A stretch of DNA of 5,780 bases from Desulfobacteraceae bacterium (GCA_030612945.1 JAUWMY010000190.1:1-5780); one strand, 5' to 3'. Shown: positions 1-5,516, numbered from the stretch's first letter. Notes: a model not told the origin generated them from the letters alone. Translations and numbers: made by a program.

Positions 1-122
1 ATCCTCCAATGAAAGGGACCAGAGATTCGGTTCCGCACAATGAGCGTTTCTCTTCCCTTTAAGGTTATCTTTACCACACCCTCGCATTTTTTCCAATTGT
101 ATGTCGCAAATTTAAAACGCCC

Positions 123-150
123 TTGTCTAAGCACCCCTAATGTGTATACT
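123..150 (+). promoter_or_regulatory. Candidate sigma70-type promoter for the thioesterase gene
   Basis: TTGTCT (123-128) and TATACT (145-150) are separated by 16 bases, which fits a -35/-10 pair. The start codon would be about 320 bases downstream, beyond the whole repeat region, so the leader would be long. A nearer alternative -10, TATAAC at 336-341, has only a poor -35. This rests on a motif match alone. Confidence 0.25.
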
Positions 151-186
151 TGCTTTGGATACAGCTTGGTTAAGATAATAGGTAAG

Positions 187-222
187 CGTTCACAGGTTCA
201 AGGTTCACCGTTCAGGGTTGTC
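187..222 (+). repeat. Degenerate heptad repeat block, left arm
   Basis: Five consecutive 7-base units of the form (C/G)GTTNNN occupy this block: 187-193, 195-201, 202-208, 209-215 and 216-222, with one extra base at 194. Twelve bases (195-206, GGTTCAAGGTTC) recur exactly inverted at 405-416. Twelve bases (209-220) recur exactly inverted at 5686-5697. Repeats of this look are scattered between genes in several Desulfobacterota genomes as I recall. Their function is unknown to me. Confidence 0.7.
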
Positions 223-274
223 TCCTTTTCGAGGTATCCGTATCCAGGCCGCCGGGCCAATGCCCGTACCGCGA

Positions 275-309
275 TCCATACCCGAATGTTGATGAACTTC
301 GGGTATGGA
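275..309. repeat. Perfect inverted repeat / hairpin within the heptad-flanked segment
   Basis: Bases 275-286 pair perfectly with 298-309 (12 base pairs). Three more pairs, 288-290 with 295-297, follow after one bulged T and close on a GATG loop. No T-run follows on either strand, so this does not look like an intrinsic terminator. A smaller hairpin (CGGGC/GCCCG, 253-266) lies just before it. It could be a structured RNA or part of the repeat element; the sequence does not decide. Confidence 0.55.
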
Positions 310-403
310 CATGACATGCGATTACGCTATTTCCCTATAACTCGTCGGGGCAAAGCAAAGATCCCACCTACTGGCGGGGAACACAGATATCGCTTGTTCT
401 CCC

Positions 404-431
404 GGAACCTTGAACCCAGAACCCTAAACCC
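404..431 (-). repeat. Degenerate heptad repeat block, right (inverted) arm
   Basis: Four 7-base units, 404-410, 411-417, 418-424 and 425-431, share the core AACC and are the inverted form of the block at 187-222. The stretch 405-416 is the exact reverse complement of 195-206. The last unit ends one base before an ATG at 432 that opens an in-frame but poorly supported N-terminal extension of the thioesterase. Confidence 0.7.
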
Positions 432-463
432 ATGAACGATTACGATAATAGTGACCTTTTCGC

Positions 464-470
464 GAAGGAT
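464..470 (+). promoter_or_regulatory. Ribosome binding site deciding the thioesterase start
   Basis: GAAGGAT ends 6 bases before the ATG at 477. The in-frame ATG at 432 is preceded only by the AC-rich heptad repeat, with no purine-rich site, so 477 is the better start. Confidence 0.6.
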
Positions 471-476
471 AAAACA

Positions 477-926
477 ATGCATGAAGAAATTCCACAAGAG
501 AGGAGAACTTTTCTGGCCAGGGACTATAGCCGCGGTTTCATCGAATATTGCCAGTTCAAGGCGGAAGTGATCGAGAGGGGTTACTTTCAGTCGACGGTCG
601 CAATTGAGGAGCATCATCGACAGCAGGACGGTTTTATCCATGCAGGTGTTATGGCCACCATGGCCGATCATACGGCCGGATATTCTGCCTTTACAACTGT
701 TTCCGAGGATTTTCAGATCCTGACAATCGAGTTTAAGATCAACTTTCTGAGACCTGCTTTCGGTGAAGCCCTGGTCTGCCGTTCAAAGGTCCTCAGGGAG
801 GGGGGCCAGATCATCATCTCAGAGTCAGAAGTGTTTGATATCAGGGAAGGGGAGGCAGAGCTGGCCGCTAAAGCCATGGTCACTCTCATGGCTGTACACA
901 GGGATAAGCTTGTCTTAAAGGGCTGA
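477..926 (+). CDS. PaaI-like hotdog-fold thioesterase family protein
   Basis: This 149-residue protein has the size and pattern of a single hotdog domain in the PaaI/YiiD-like acyl-CoA thioesterase group, which hydrolyses acyl- or aryl-CoA thioesters in the cytoplasm. The signature is FIHAGVMATMADHTAGYSAF (53-72). H55-A-G stands where many PaaI proteins have HGG, and D64 sits on the central helix at the usual catalytic position. IEFKINFLRPA (84-94) is the typical strand after that helix and precedes the long C-terminal strands. No signal peptide or membrane segment is visible. The ATG at 477 is chosen for its GAAGGAT site; starting at 432 would add 15 residues. The gene is alone on its strand and overlaps the 3' end of pyrF by 12 bases, tail to tail. 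The fold is fairly certain; the substrate cannot be told from sequence. Confidence 0.85.
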   Translation: MHEEIPQERRTFLARDYSRGFIEYCQFKAEVIERGYFQSTVAIEEHHRQQDGFIHAGVMATMADHTAGYSAFTTVSEDFQILTIEFKINFLRPAFGEALVCRSKVLREGGQIIISESEVFDIREGEAELAAKAMVTLMAVHRDKLVLKG

Positions 927-1634
927 TGCTATCTCCTCCGCAACCTTCCTCGCTGCATCGGCAGGGTCTTTTGCATCCCGTATGGGACGGCCAATCACCA
1001 CATAATCCGATCCATTTCTAATAGCATCTGCAGGCGTTACTATCCTTTTTTGGTCGTCCTGATTGACGAGAGACCAGGCCGGGCGTATTCCGGGGGTAAC
1101 TGCGATCAGTTCAGGCCCCAGTTCCCTTTTTACCATAGCCACTTCAAGCCCGGAGCACACTACACCATGACACCCTGCGGCCTTTGCCATGCGGGCCCTT
1201 AAAAGGACCAGGGCGGAGAGGTCTTCTGCATATTTATCAGAGTAACCCAATGCCCTTAATTTTTCCTGATTCAGGCTCGTAAGCACGGTAACTGCCAATA
1301 TTTTTGTATCACCAGGATTGTTTTTCGCAACACCCCTAAGAATTTCCTCCCCTTCATCACAGTGAACCGTCACAAATTCCGGATCGTGTTGGCTGGCAGC
1401 CACAAAAGCCCTCTGTACGGTGGCAGGAATATCGTGGAGTTTAAGGTCGAGGAAGATTCCGGCATCTCCCGCGTCATGTATCGACTTGAGAATATCCGGC
1501 CCCTGACTGATAAAAAGTTCCAGGCCCACTTTAAAGAGACCCACGTGCTCTTTCAGCTTGTCTACATAGGTCATGGCCTGATCATAGGAGGGTAAATCCA
1601 GGGGGAAAATTATGTAGTCTTTTGGCAGTTTCAT
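915..1634 (-). CDS. pyrF: Orotidine 5'-phosphate decarboxylase
   Basis: This enzyme converts orotidine 5'-phosphate to UMP, the last step of de novo pyrimidine synthesis, as a cytoplasmic TIM-barrel dimer. The 239-residue protein has normal length for the bacterial form. Visible motifs in order are PLDLP with substrate-binding D13, FKVGLE with K35, the catalytic Asp-Lys-Asp array in FLDLKLHDIPATV (D63, K65, D68), VTVH (88-91), VTPGIRP (179-185), and the phosphate-binding end VVIGRPI (212-218, with R216). The start at 1634 has GAGAGGT just upstream and gives the usual short N-terminus. A start at 1667 would add 11 residues without need. It has no other pyr genes beside it. Its 3' end overlaps the thioesterase gene by 12 bases on the opposite strand. 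All key residues are present and it looks functional. Confidence 0.96.
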   Translation of the reverse strand: MKLPKDYIIFPLDLPSYDQAMTYVDKLKEHVGLFKVGLELFISQGPDILKSIHDAGDAGIFLDLKLHDIPATVQRAFVAASQHDPEFVTVHCDEGEEILRGVAKNNPGDTKILAVTVLTSLNQEKLRALGYSDKYAEDLSALVLLRARMAKAAGCHGVVCSGLEVAMVKRELGPELIAVTPGIRPAWSLVNQDDQKRIVTPADAIRNGSDYVVIGRPIRDAKDPADAARKVAEEIASAL

Positions 1635-1639
1635 AGTAC

Positions 1640-1646
1640 ACCTCTC
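1640..1646 (-). promoter_or_regulatory. Ribosome binding site deciding the pyrF start
   Basis: Read on the - strand, GAGAGGT precedes the ATG at 1634 by 5 bases. It lies inside the upstream extension that a start at 1667 would translate, which favours the shorter protein. Confidence 0.6.
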
Positions 1647-1676
1647 AAGAGACAAAAACATATCCAAAAAAAATCA

Positions 1677-1705
1677 TGGACACAAGAATAAAAAAAAACT
1701 ATATT
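1677..1705 (+). promoter_or_regulatory. Candidate sigma70-type promoter of the tRNA-Thr gene
   Basis: TGGACA (1677-1682, 5 of 6 against TTGACA) and TATATT (1700-1705, 5 of 6 against TATAAT) are 17 bases apart, with an A-rich spacer. Transcription would start near 1712. If the repeat element at 1724-1872 and one copy of its flanking 8-base repeat are removed, that start lies about 12 bases from the tRNA 5' end, a normal leader length. With the element in place the leader is about 170 bases. Confidence 0.45.
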
Positions 1706-1723
1706 TTGCCAACATAACATTGA

Positions 1724-1872
1724 TGAATTCGTAAAAAGTTCGATTTAGACGGTTTCGTAAAAAGTTCAAATTCAAGGCGTGCAAATTTTGTAATCATGAG
1801 GCGTACTTATCGTACGTTGAATGATTACGAAATGCAGCACAACGCAGAAGTTGGACTTTTTACGAGACCGTC
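1724..1872. mobile_element. MITE-like palindromic element flanked by an 8-base direct repeat
   Basis: Bases 1748-1872 form an imperfect palindrome. Its ends (1748 inward and 1872 inward) both read GACGGTYTCGTAAAAAGTYC in inverted orientation. The centre pairs as 1790-1797 with 1821-1828 and 1802-1806 with 1812-1816, leaving a TTATC loop. An extra copy of the core TTCGTAAAAAGTTC lies at 1728-1741, repeating 1754-1767. AACATTGA occurs directly on both sides (1716-1723 and 1873-1880), as expected for a target-site duplication. An alternative boundary also fits: inverted ends TTGA...TCAA at 1720 and 1874, leaving only CA duplicated. There is no coding capacity, so it would need a transposase in trans. 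I recall similar hairpin repeats from other Desulfobacterota genomes. Confidence 0.7.
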
Positions 1873-1880
1873 AACATTGA

Positions 1881-1956
1881 GCCACCGTAGCTCAGTTGGT
1901 AGAGCACCTCACTCGTAATGAGGATGTCTGCGGTTCGACTCCGCACGGTGGCTCCA
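1881..1956 (+). tRNA. tRNA-Thr (anticodon CGU, CCA encoded)
   Basis: A full cloverleaf folds. The acceptor stem is 1881-1887 with 1946-1952. The D-stem GCTC/GAGC is 1890-1893 with 1902-1905. The anticodon stem CCTCA/TGAGG is 1907-1911 with 1919-1923, around the loop CTCGTAA with anticodon CGT at 1914-1916. The T-stem TGCGG/CCGCA is 1929-1933 with 1941-1945, around TTCGACT. Position 73 is T and CCA is encoded at 1954-1956. Anticodon CGU reads the Thr codon ACG. The acceptor pairs G1-C72 and C2-G71 agree with known threonine identity elements. The 5' end abuts the repeat flanking the palindromic element, which may alter its leader. Confidence 0.96.
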
Positions 1957-1960
1957 GTAA

Positions 1961-1988
1961 AAAGCCGGGCTCAAAAGACCCCGGCTTT
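1961..1988 (+). terminator. Terminator-like hairpin after tRNA-Thr
   Basis: AAAGCCGGG (1961-1969) pairs with CCCGGCTTT (1980-1988) over 9 perfect base pairs around a 10-base loop. The three Ts belong to the stem and are followed by GGTTAT, so the U-tract is weak. It may stop tRNA transcription only partly and let some transcripts reach the zinc-ribbon gene, which has no clear promoter of its own. Confidence 0.45.
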
Positions 1989-2020
1989 GGTTATCACCAG
2001 AGGGAATTTGACTTTTTGGG

Positions 2021-2026
2021 GAGGAA
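2021..2026 (+). promoter_or_regulatory. Ribosome binding site deciding the zinc-ribbon start
   Basis: GAGGAA, preceded by GGG, lies 6 bases before the ATG at 2033. The alternative GTG at 2027 touches this site directly and could not be initiated from it. Confidence 0.7.
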
Positions 2027-2032
2027 GTGCAG

Positions 2033-2281
2033 ATGGATGAACTCCGGGACTATTTTTTATGCGATAGCTGTGCGAATAAGGACTTCAAGCGTATCTACAA
2101 TTTTTCACTTCGTTTCCACGGGGTTAACTTTTCCGATGATCTCATCTATGATCAGCTGACAGATGAAGTGTATCAGTGCACTAAATGCCATAAGACCTTC
2201 ACGAAAAAGCAAGTGGAATATGCCTTGGCAGAAATTAAAAAAAAGCGGAAAAAGGATTATATGGATTCTGCCTCTTTCTGA
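2033..2281 (+). CDS. Small zinc-ribbon-like protein of unknown function
   Basis: I do not recognise a named family. The 82-residue protein has two CxxC pairs, C10-D-S-C13 and C49-T-K-C52, spaced as in a four-cysteine zinc ribbon. The 35 residues between them are rich in aromatic and acidic residues. After the second pair comes a helix-like segment (about 57-76) ending in a strongly basic run, KKKRKK (69-74), which could contact nucleic acid. No signal peptide or membrane segment is seen. A strong ribosome binding site and the conserved-looking cysteines support a real gene despite its size. It lies 76 bases after tRNA-Thr and overlaps the FHA gene tail to tail by 25 bases. A zinc-binding regulatory or RNA-associated role is possible but is only an inference. 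Confidence 0.75.
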   Translation: MDELRDYFLCDSCANKDFKRIYNFSLRFHGVNFSDDLIYDQLTDEVYQCTKCHKTFTKKQVEYALAEIKKKRKKDYMDSASF

Positions 2282-2958
2282 TAGAATTGCAATTTGTAAG
2301 AGCCCAACTCAATTGTGTCATACTCGTTTAATTGCACACTGTCCTTGATTACCTGACCGTTAACCTTCAATTTTGTCATCCCACCTGTAAATGTGATGGT
2401 ATAGCCAGACGGCCGCTTGCTGATTGCAGCAGCGGTGTCCCCCATAAAAAGCCCGGAGAGTTTAACCTCACAATTGTCTGCTTTACCTATTCTGGAAAGT
2501 TTTTTTATTAATTTGACCTCGCCTATCTCAGAGTTGCCCAAAAAGGATAATACCCCAATTTTCTTAATGCCTTGACCGGCTGCAGTTTCCTGTTTAGCAA
2601 GGAGTTCACGCTGCTGGGCAGTGTCCAGTATCATGGTTTCATCACTGCCACTTTGTTCTGCCCTGTCTGTTTCAGAAGATAGAAAAAGCAGAACATGTTT
2701 TCCTATTTGGATTTTGTCTCTGTCCTTGAGACTATGGGAAACGATTTTCTTATCATTTACAAATGTGCTGTTTGTACTCTGAAGATCAGTTAGGATAAAC
2801 TTGGAGCCGACCTTGTCGATCTTGGCATGATGCCCTGAAACGGCCAGATTATCGATTTGGATATTGTTTTCAGGGTTTCGGCCAATGGTCATACTTTCCC
2901 TAAAAAAAGGAAATTCCTGCATTACCTGGTCCTTGAACATTAAAATAAGTTTGGCCAT
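2257..2958 (-). CDS. Protein with an N-terminal FHA domain and a degenerate second FHA domain
   Basis: FHA domains bind phosphothreonine peptides in Ser/Thr kinase signalling. This 233-residue protein has a complete FHA domain at about 21-93, with the conserved binding residues G26-R27, S41-G-H-H44 and S61-T-N63. A linker (94-135) carries DETMIL with T108, resembling the Thr sites that regulate GarA-like FHA proteins. A second FHA-like region at about 140-226 keeps SRIGK (155-159) and VNG (199-201) but lacks the Ser-His and Ser-x-Asn binding residues, so it probably no longer binds phosphopeptide. No membrane segment is seen. The start is set by GAAGGA ending 6 bases before the ATG. It is the last gene of the - strand cluster, 72 bases after the PP2C phosphatase, and overlaps the zinc-ribbon gene by 25 bases at its 3' end. 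Confidence 0.92.
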   Translation of the reverse strand: MAKLILMFKDQVMQEFPFFRESMTIGRNPENNIQIDNLAVSGHHAKIDKVGSKFILTDLQSTNSTFVNDKKIVSHSLKDRDKIQIGKHVLLFLSSETDRAEQSGSDETMILDTAQQRELLAKQETAAGQGIKKIGVLSFLGNSEIGEVKLIKKLSRIGKADNCEVKLSGLFMGDTAAAISKRPSGYTITFTGGMTKLKVNGQVIKDSVQLNEYDTIELGSYKLQFYQKEAESI

Positions 2959-3030
2959 AATTTGTCCTTCTTTGCTTGACTTGATCTTATATAAGCATAT
3001 TTATTAATAAAATAGCAATATAGAATAGCA

Positions 3031-3903
3031 TCAAGACTTAAAAGCTTTTGTCGCTTTTTGTGTGGTTGTCAGAATATCAGCAAGGATACTCCCCATTTTT
3101 TTAAAAGGATCGGATTTCGACTTTTCAATATCTGACAGGTACACTGAAACAACCGTCGCATTGTCATGCGCCCCTCTTGTGAGAGCCTTATCTATGAAAT
3201 TTTGGCATAGTACCTCGGGATCATCCTCTGCCACCACCATCTGTTGTATTTCATCATCAGATACCAGATCAGTCAGACCATCACTGCACAAAACGAAGCG
3301 ATCGTTGCTTGAAGGTTCGATTTCAAAAACCTCTGCCTCCAAATGTATAGCTGAGCCCAGATTGCGGGTCAGAACGTGTCTCAAAGGAGACTGTTTGGCC
3401 TCTTCATCTGTCATGATGCCCATTTCAACCTGTTCAGCCACGATGGAGTGATCTTTGGAGAGTCTTTCAATCTCCCCGTTCCTCACCATATAGATGCGGC
3501 TGTCTCCCACGTTGGCAGTGATGATCAAATCAGGCATAACGGCCAAGACTGCCACAGTTGTTCCCATGCCATTGTAATCTGTATGCTCTGCGGCCATTTC
3601 ATGGATAACTTTGTTGGCCAGCCGAATGCTGCTTTGTATATAGTTCCCGATTTTAGAGAGTGATGGGTCGGGATATTCAAAAAGATCTTCCTCCGGGGCG
3701 TCTGAGTCGAACCATTTTTTGTAGCTCTTATTGATAAGGTCTACAGCCACCCGGCTGGCAACTTCTCCAGCTAAATGCCCCCCCATGCCGTCCGCAACAA
3801 CAAAGAGCCCTGTTTTTGTATCTGTAGAGAAGCTGTCCTCATTTAGCTCTCTCTTTAAACCCACGTCCGTAAGGCCTGCAGCCCTGGCTATTATTGATTT
3901 CAT
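3031..3903 (-). CDS. PP2C-family (Stp1/PrpC-like) protein Ser/Thr phosphatase
   Basis: This is a metal-dependent phosphatase of the bacterial PPM/PP2C type, which removes phosphate from Ser/Thr residues and opposes Hanks-type kinases. In the 290-residue protein all core motifs are visible: LKRELNEDSF (17-25), VVADGMGGH (35-43, metal ligand D38), GMGTTV (112-117), ITANVGDSR (128-136), LSKDHS (148-153), LCSDGLTDLV (205-214, D208) and GAHDNATVV (244-252, D247-N248). A tail of about 30 residues after the domain (from about 260) is basic and polar, with no membrane span, so the protein is probably cytoplasmic. The ATG at 3903 is preferred to the GTG at 3909 because that GTG overlaps the GAGG ribosome binding site. 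It lies 28 bases after rng and 72 before the FHA gene, suggesting an operon. No kinase gene is in the window. Confidence 0.94.
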   Translation of the reverse strand: MKSIIARAAGLTDVGLKRELNEDSFSTDTKTGLFVVADGMGGHLAGEVASRVAVDLINKSYKKWFDSDAPEEDLFEYPDPSLSKIGNYIQSSIRLANKVIHEMAAEHTDYNGMGTTVAVLAVMPDLIITANVGDSRIYMVRNGEIERLSKDHSIVAEQVEMGIMTDEEAKQSPLRHVLTRNLGSAIHLEAEVFEIEPSSNDRFVLCSDGLTDLVSDDEIQQMVVAEDDPEVLCQNFIDKALTRGAHDNATVVSVYLSDIEKSKSDPFKKMGSILADILTTTQKATKAFKS

Positions 3904-3906
3904 ATA

Positions 3907-3912
3907 CACCTC
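3907..3912 (-). promoter_or_regulatory. Ribosome binding site deciding the PP2C start
   Basis: On the - strand, GAGGTG is followed by TAT and the ATG at 3903, leaving 5 bases from GAGG to the start. The upstream in-frame GTG at 3909 is part of this site, so it is unlikely to be the start. Confidence 0.6.
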
Positions 3913-3931
3913 AAAAAAGAAATTTCACAAA

Positions 3932-5464
3932 TCAGATGCTTATTTCATACTGTTCCACATGAAAATCTCTTTTGGCAATGATGGTGATTCGTTTCTTCAA
4001 CCTTTTCTCCAGGTCAATGATGGATTCCTGCTCATCTTCTCTGAGAACAGCGTCAATCTCCGGGTTGACCAGGACGTGGACATTTTCCCCTTCTTCAGAG
4101 GCTGGGCACTCTCTTTCCAGGTCTCTGAATAACTCGTAGCAGATCGTTTCTTTGGATTTGACCGTTCCTCTCCCTTCGCAATAGAAGCAGGGCTCGGTCA
4201 GCAACCTGTTTAGGTTGGCACGAGTTCTTTTTCGCGTCATTTCAATCAGCCCTAAGTCCGACATATGGAGAATAGTAGATTTGGCCTTATCCTTTTTAAG
4301 CGCCTCTTTTAGCGCCAAAAAAACGCGTTCCCGATTTGGTTTCTTTTCCATATCTATAAAGTCGATAACTATAAGGCCACCTATGTTTCTAAACCGCAAC
4401 TGGTATGCAATCTCCTTGACTGCCTCCAGATTTGTTTTCAAAATAGTTTCCTCTGGATTCCTCTTTCCCACATAGCTCCCGGTATTGACATCAATGGCAG
4501 TGAGGGCCTCTGTCATTTCAATCACAATATACCCCCCCGATTTCAGCCAGATCTTGTTGTGGAGGGCACGAGAAATCTCCATTTCAATCCCAAAGGCGTC
4601 AAAAATAGGCTCAGAGCCCTCATACAATTTCACAGAATACCTCAATCTGCTTTCAAAGGCCAGAATAAACTCCATAATACTCTCGTATTCTTCCATCGAG
4701 TCAATAATGAGACGGTCCACCTCCCTTGTAAATAGATCTCGAACGGCTCGCAGAGAGATAGATAAGTCCTTGTGTAACAGCTCAGGATTTGATCTCTTTT
4801 CCATTTCCACCTTAATATTGGCCCAAAGCTTTACGAGAAATTCCATCTCGGATTGAAGTTTTTCTTTGGACGCACTTTCACCGACTGTCCTGACGATGAA
4901 CCCGAGCTCGCTGGGCCTTATTTCTTCAATGATCCCTCTAAGCCTCTCTCTCTCCTCCCTGTCCTCTATCCTGCGGGAAATACCGATGTGGTTTACGGTA
5001 GGCATTAAAACCAGATGCCTTCCGGGTATAGAAATATGAGAAGTCAGACGCGCTCCCTTGGTACCAATGGGTTCCTTGGCCACCTGGACCATGATAGTTT
5101 GTCCTTCATGGAGCAGATCTTCTATCTGGAAAGAGACACCATGGAGTGAACCGGATTGTGGTGTTTCTGATTCAGTAAAATATGGATCTTCGTTGGCCTT
5201 GTTGTTTTCAAGCATGATTTTTTCAAGGTCAACAAAGTCATTGTACACATCTGACACATATAAAAAAGCTGTCCTTTCAAGCCCGATCTCCACAAAGGCC
5301 GCCTGCATACCTGGAAGAACCCTGACAACCCTCCCTCGATAAATATTTCCCATCAGTTCCTGCCCGGTTCCCCTTTCAATATGGAGTTCCACAACAACAC
5401 CGTTTTCAACAAGGGCAACCCTGGTTTCGTGAGGCCTGGCATTAATGATGAGTTCGTTGGGCAT
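3932..5464 (-). CDS. rng: Ribonuclease G (RNase E/G family)
   Basis: RNase G is a 5'-end-sensitive, single-strand-specific endoribonuclease that matures rRNA and starts mRNA decay in the cytoplasm. The 510-residue protein starts like E. coli RNase G (NELIINARPHETRVALVENG) and has no long C-terminal scaffold, so it is G-type rather than E-type. An S1 domain begins at GNIYRGRVVRVLPGMQAAFV (39-58). The DNase I-like catalytic core carries TAIDVNTG (D325) and LIVIDFIDM (D368). RKRTR (411-415) leads to the Zn-link C426-F-Y-C429-EGRGTVK, whose cysteines hold the dimer together. Compared with E. coli RNase G as remembered, the S1 region is roughly 20 residues longer at 83-113, an acidic polar stretch. 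The ribosome binding site is the purine run GGGGGGAG. It heads the - strand cluster, followed after 28 bases by the PP2C gene. Confidence 0.96.
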   Translation of the reverse strand: MPNELIINARPHETRVALVENGVVVELHIERGTGQELMGNIYRGRVVRVLPGMQAAFVEIGLERTAFLYVSDVYNDFVDLEKIMLENNKANEDPYFTESETPQSGSLHGVSFQIEDLLHEGQTIMVQVAKEPIGTKGARLTSHISIPGRHLVLMPTVNHIGISRRIEDREERERLRGIIEEIRPSELGFIVRTVGESASKEKLQSEMEFLVKLWANIKVEMEKRSNPELLHKDLSISLRAVRDLFTREVDRLIIDSMEEYESIMEFILAFESRLRYSVKLYEGSEPIFDAFGIEMEISRALHNKIWLKSGGYIVIEMTEALTAIDVNTGSYVGKRNPEETILKTNLEAVKEIAYQLRFRNIGGLIVIDFIDMEKKPNRERVFLALKEALKKDKAKSTILHMSDLGLIEMTRKRTRANLNRLLTEPCFYCEGRGTVKSKETICYELFRDLERECPASEEGENVHVLVNPEIDAVLREDEQESIIDLEKRLKKRITIIAKRDFHVEQYEISI

Positions 5465-5485
5465 CGGCTTCTTTCTCCCCCCTTA

Positions 5486-5516
5486 TTCAACCACCACCCT
5501 AAAAAGGTGGCTTGAA
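5486..5516 (-). promoter_or_regulatory. Hairpin in the rng 5' leader
   Basis: TTCAA (5486-5490) pairs with TTGAA (5512-5516), and CCACC (5494-5498) pairs with GGTGG (5506-5510) around a 7-base loop, with a small asymmetric interior loop. The hairpin ends 3 bases upstream of the G-rich rng ribosome binding site. A second small hairpin, ACCC/GGGT (5522-5534), lies just before it. Stem-loops in the rne leader of E. coli serve feedback control of RNase E, so a similar role is conceivable here. It has no U-run and is not a terminator of the - strand. Confidence 0.35.

Larger units (their letters stand above)
1..476. other. Intergenic region, no convincing gene
   Basis: No reading frame here has protein-like composition together with a ribosome binding site. 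The longest open frame (40-435) runs through repeat blocks and hairpins and resembles no family I know. The stretch holds a possible promoter at 123-150, an inverted pair of heptad-repeat blocks (187-222 and 404-431), and an internal hairpin at 275-309. Bases 1-43 could be the tail of a + strand gene in frame 2, ending at the TGA at 41-43, but 13 codons are too few to support a call. Confidence 0.6.

Noticed and set aside
40..435. Open reading frame of 131 codons on the + strand
   Set aside because: It runs through the heptad repeats and the hairpin, has no clear ribosome binding site, and its translation resembles no protein family. It is most likely an accidental open frame.
432..476. N-terminal extension of the thioesterase starting at 432
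   Set aside because: The ATG at 432 is preceded by the heptad repeat with no ribosome binding site, while the one at 477 has GAAGGAT at proper spacing. It cannot be fully excluded.
327..671. Open reading frame of 114 codons on the - strand
   Set aside because: It lies antisense to the thioesterase gene and the repeat region, with no family motifs. It is a shadow frame.
1748..1872. Element read as a rho-independent terminator of pyrF or the tRNA
   Set aside because: It lies upstream of both genes' starts, is far longer than a terminator, and has TCGTAAAAAGT ends and flanking direct repeats that fit a mobile hairpin element better.
1896..2159. Open reading frame starting inside tRNA-Thr
   Set aside because: It overlaps the tRNA and the terminator-like hairpin and reads the zinc-ribbon gene in another frame.
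2959..3030. Internal promoter before the FHA gene
   Set aside because: The gap is AT-rich and has TATATA-like boxes, but none has a convincing -35 at proper spacing on the - strand.
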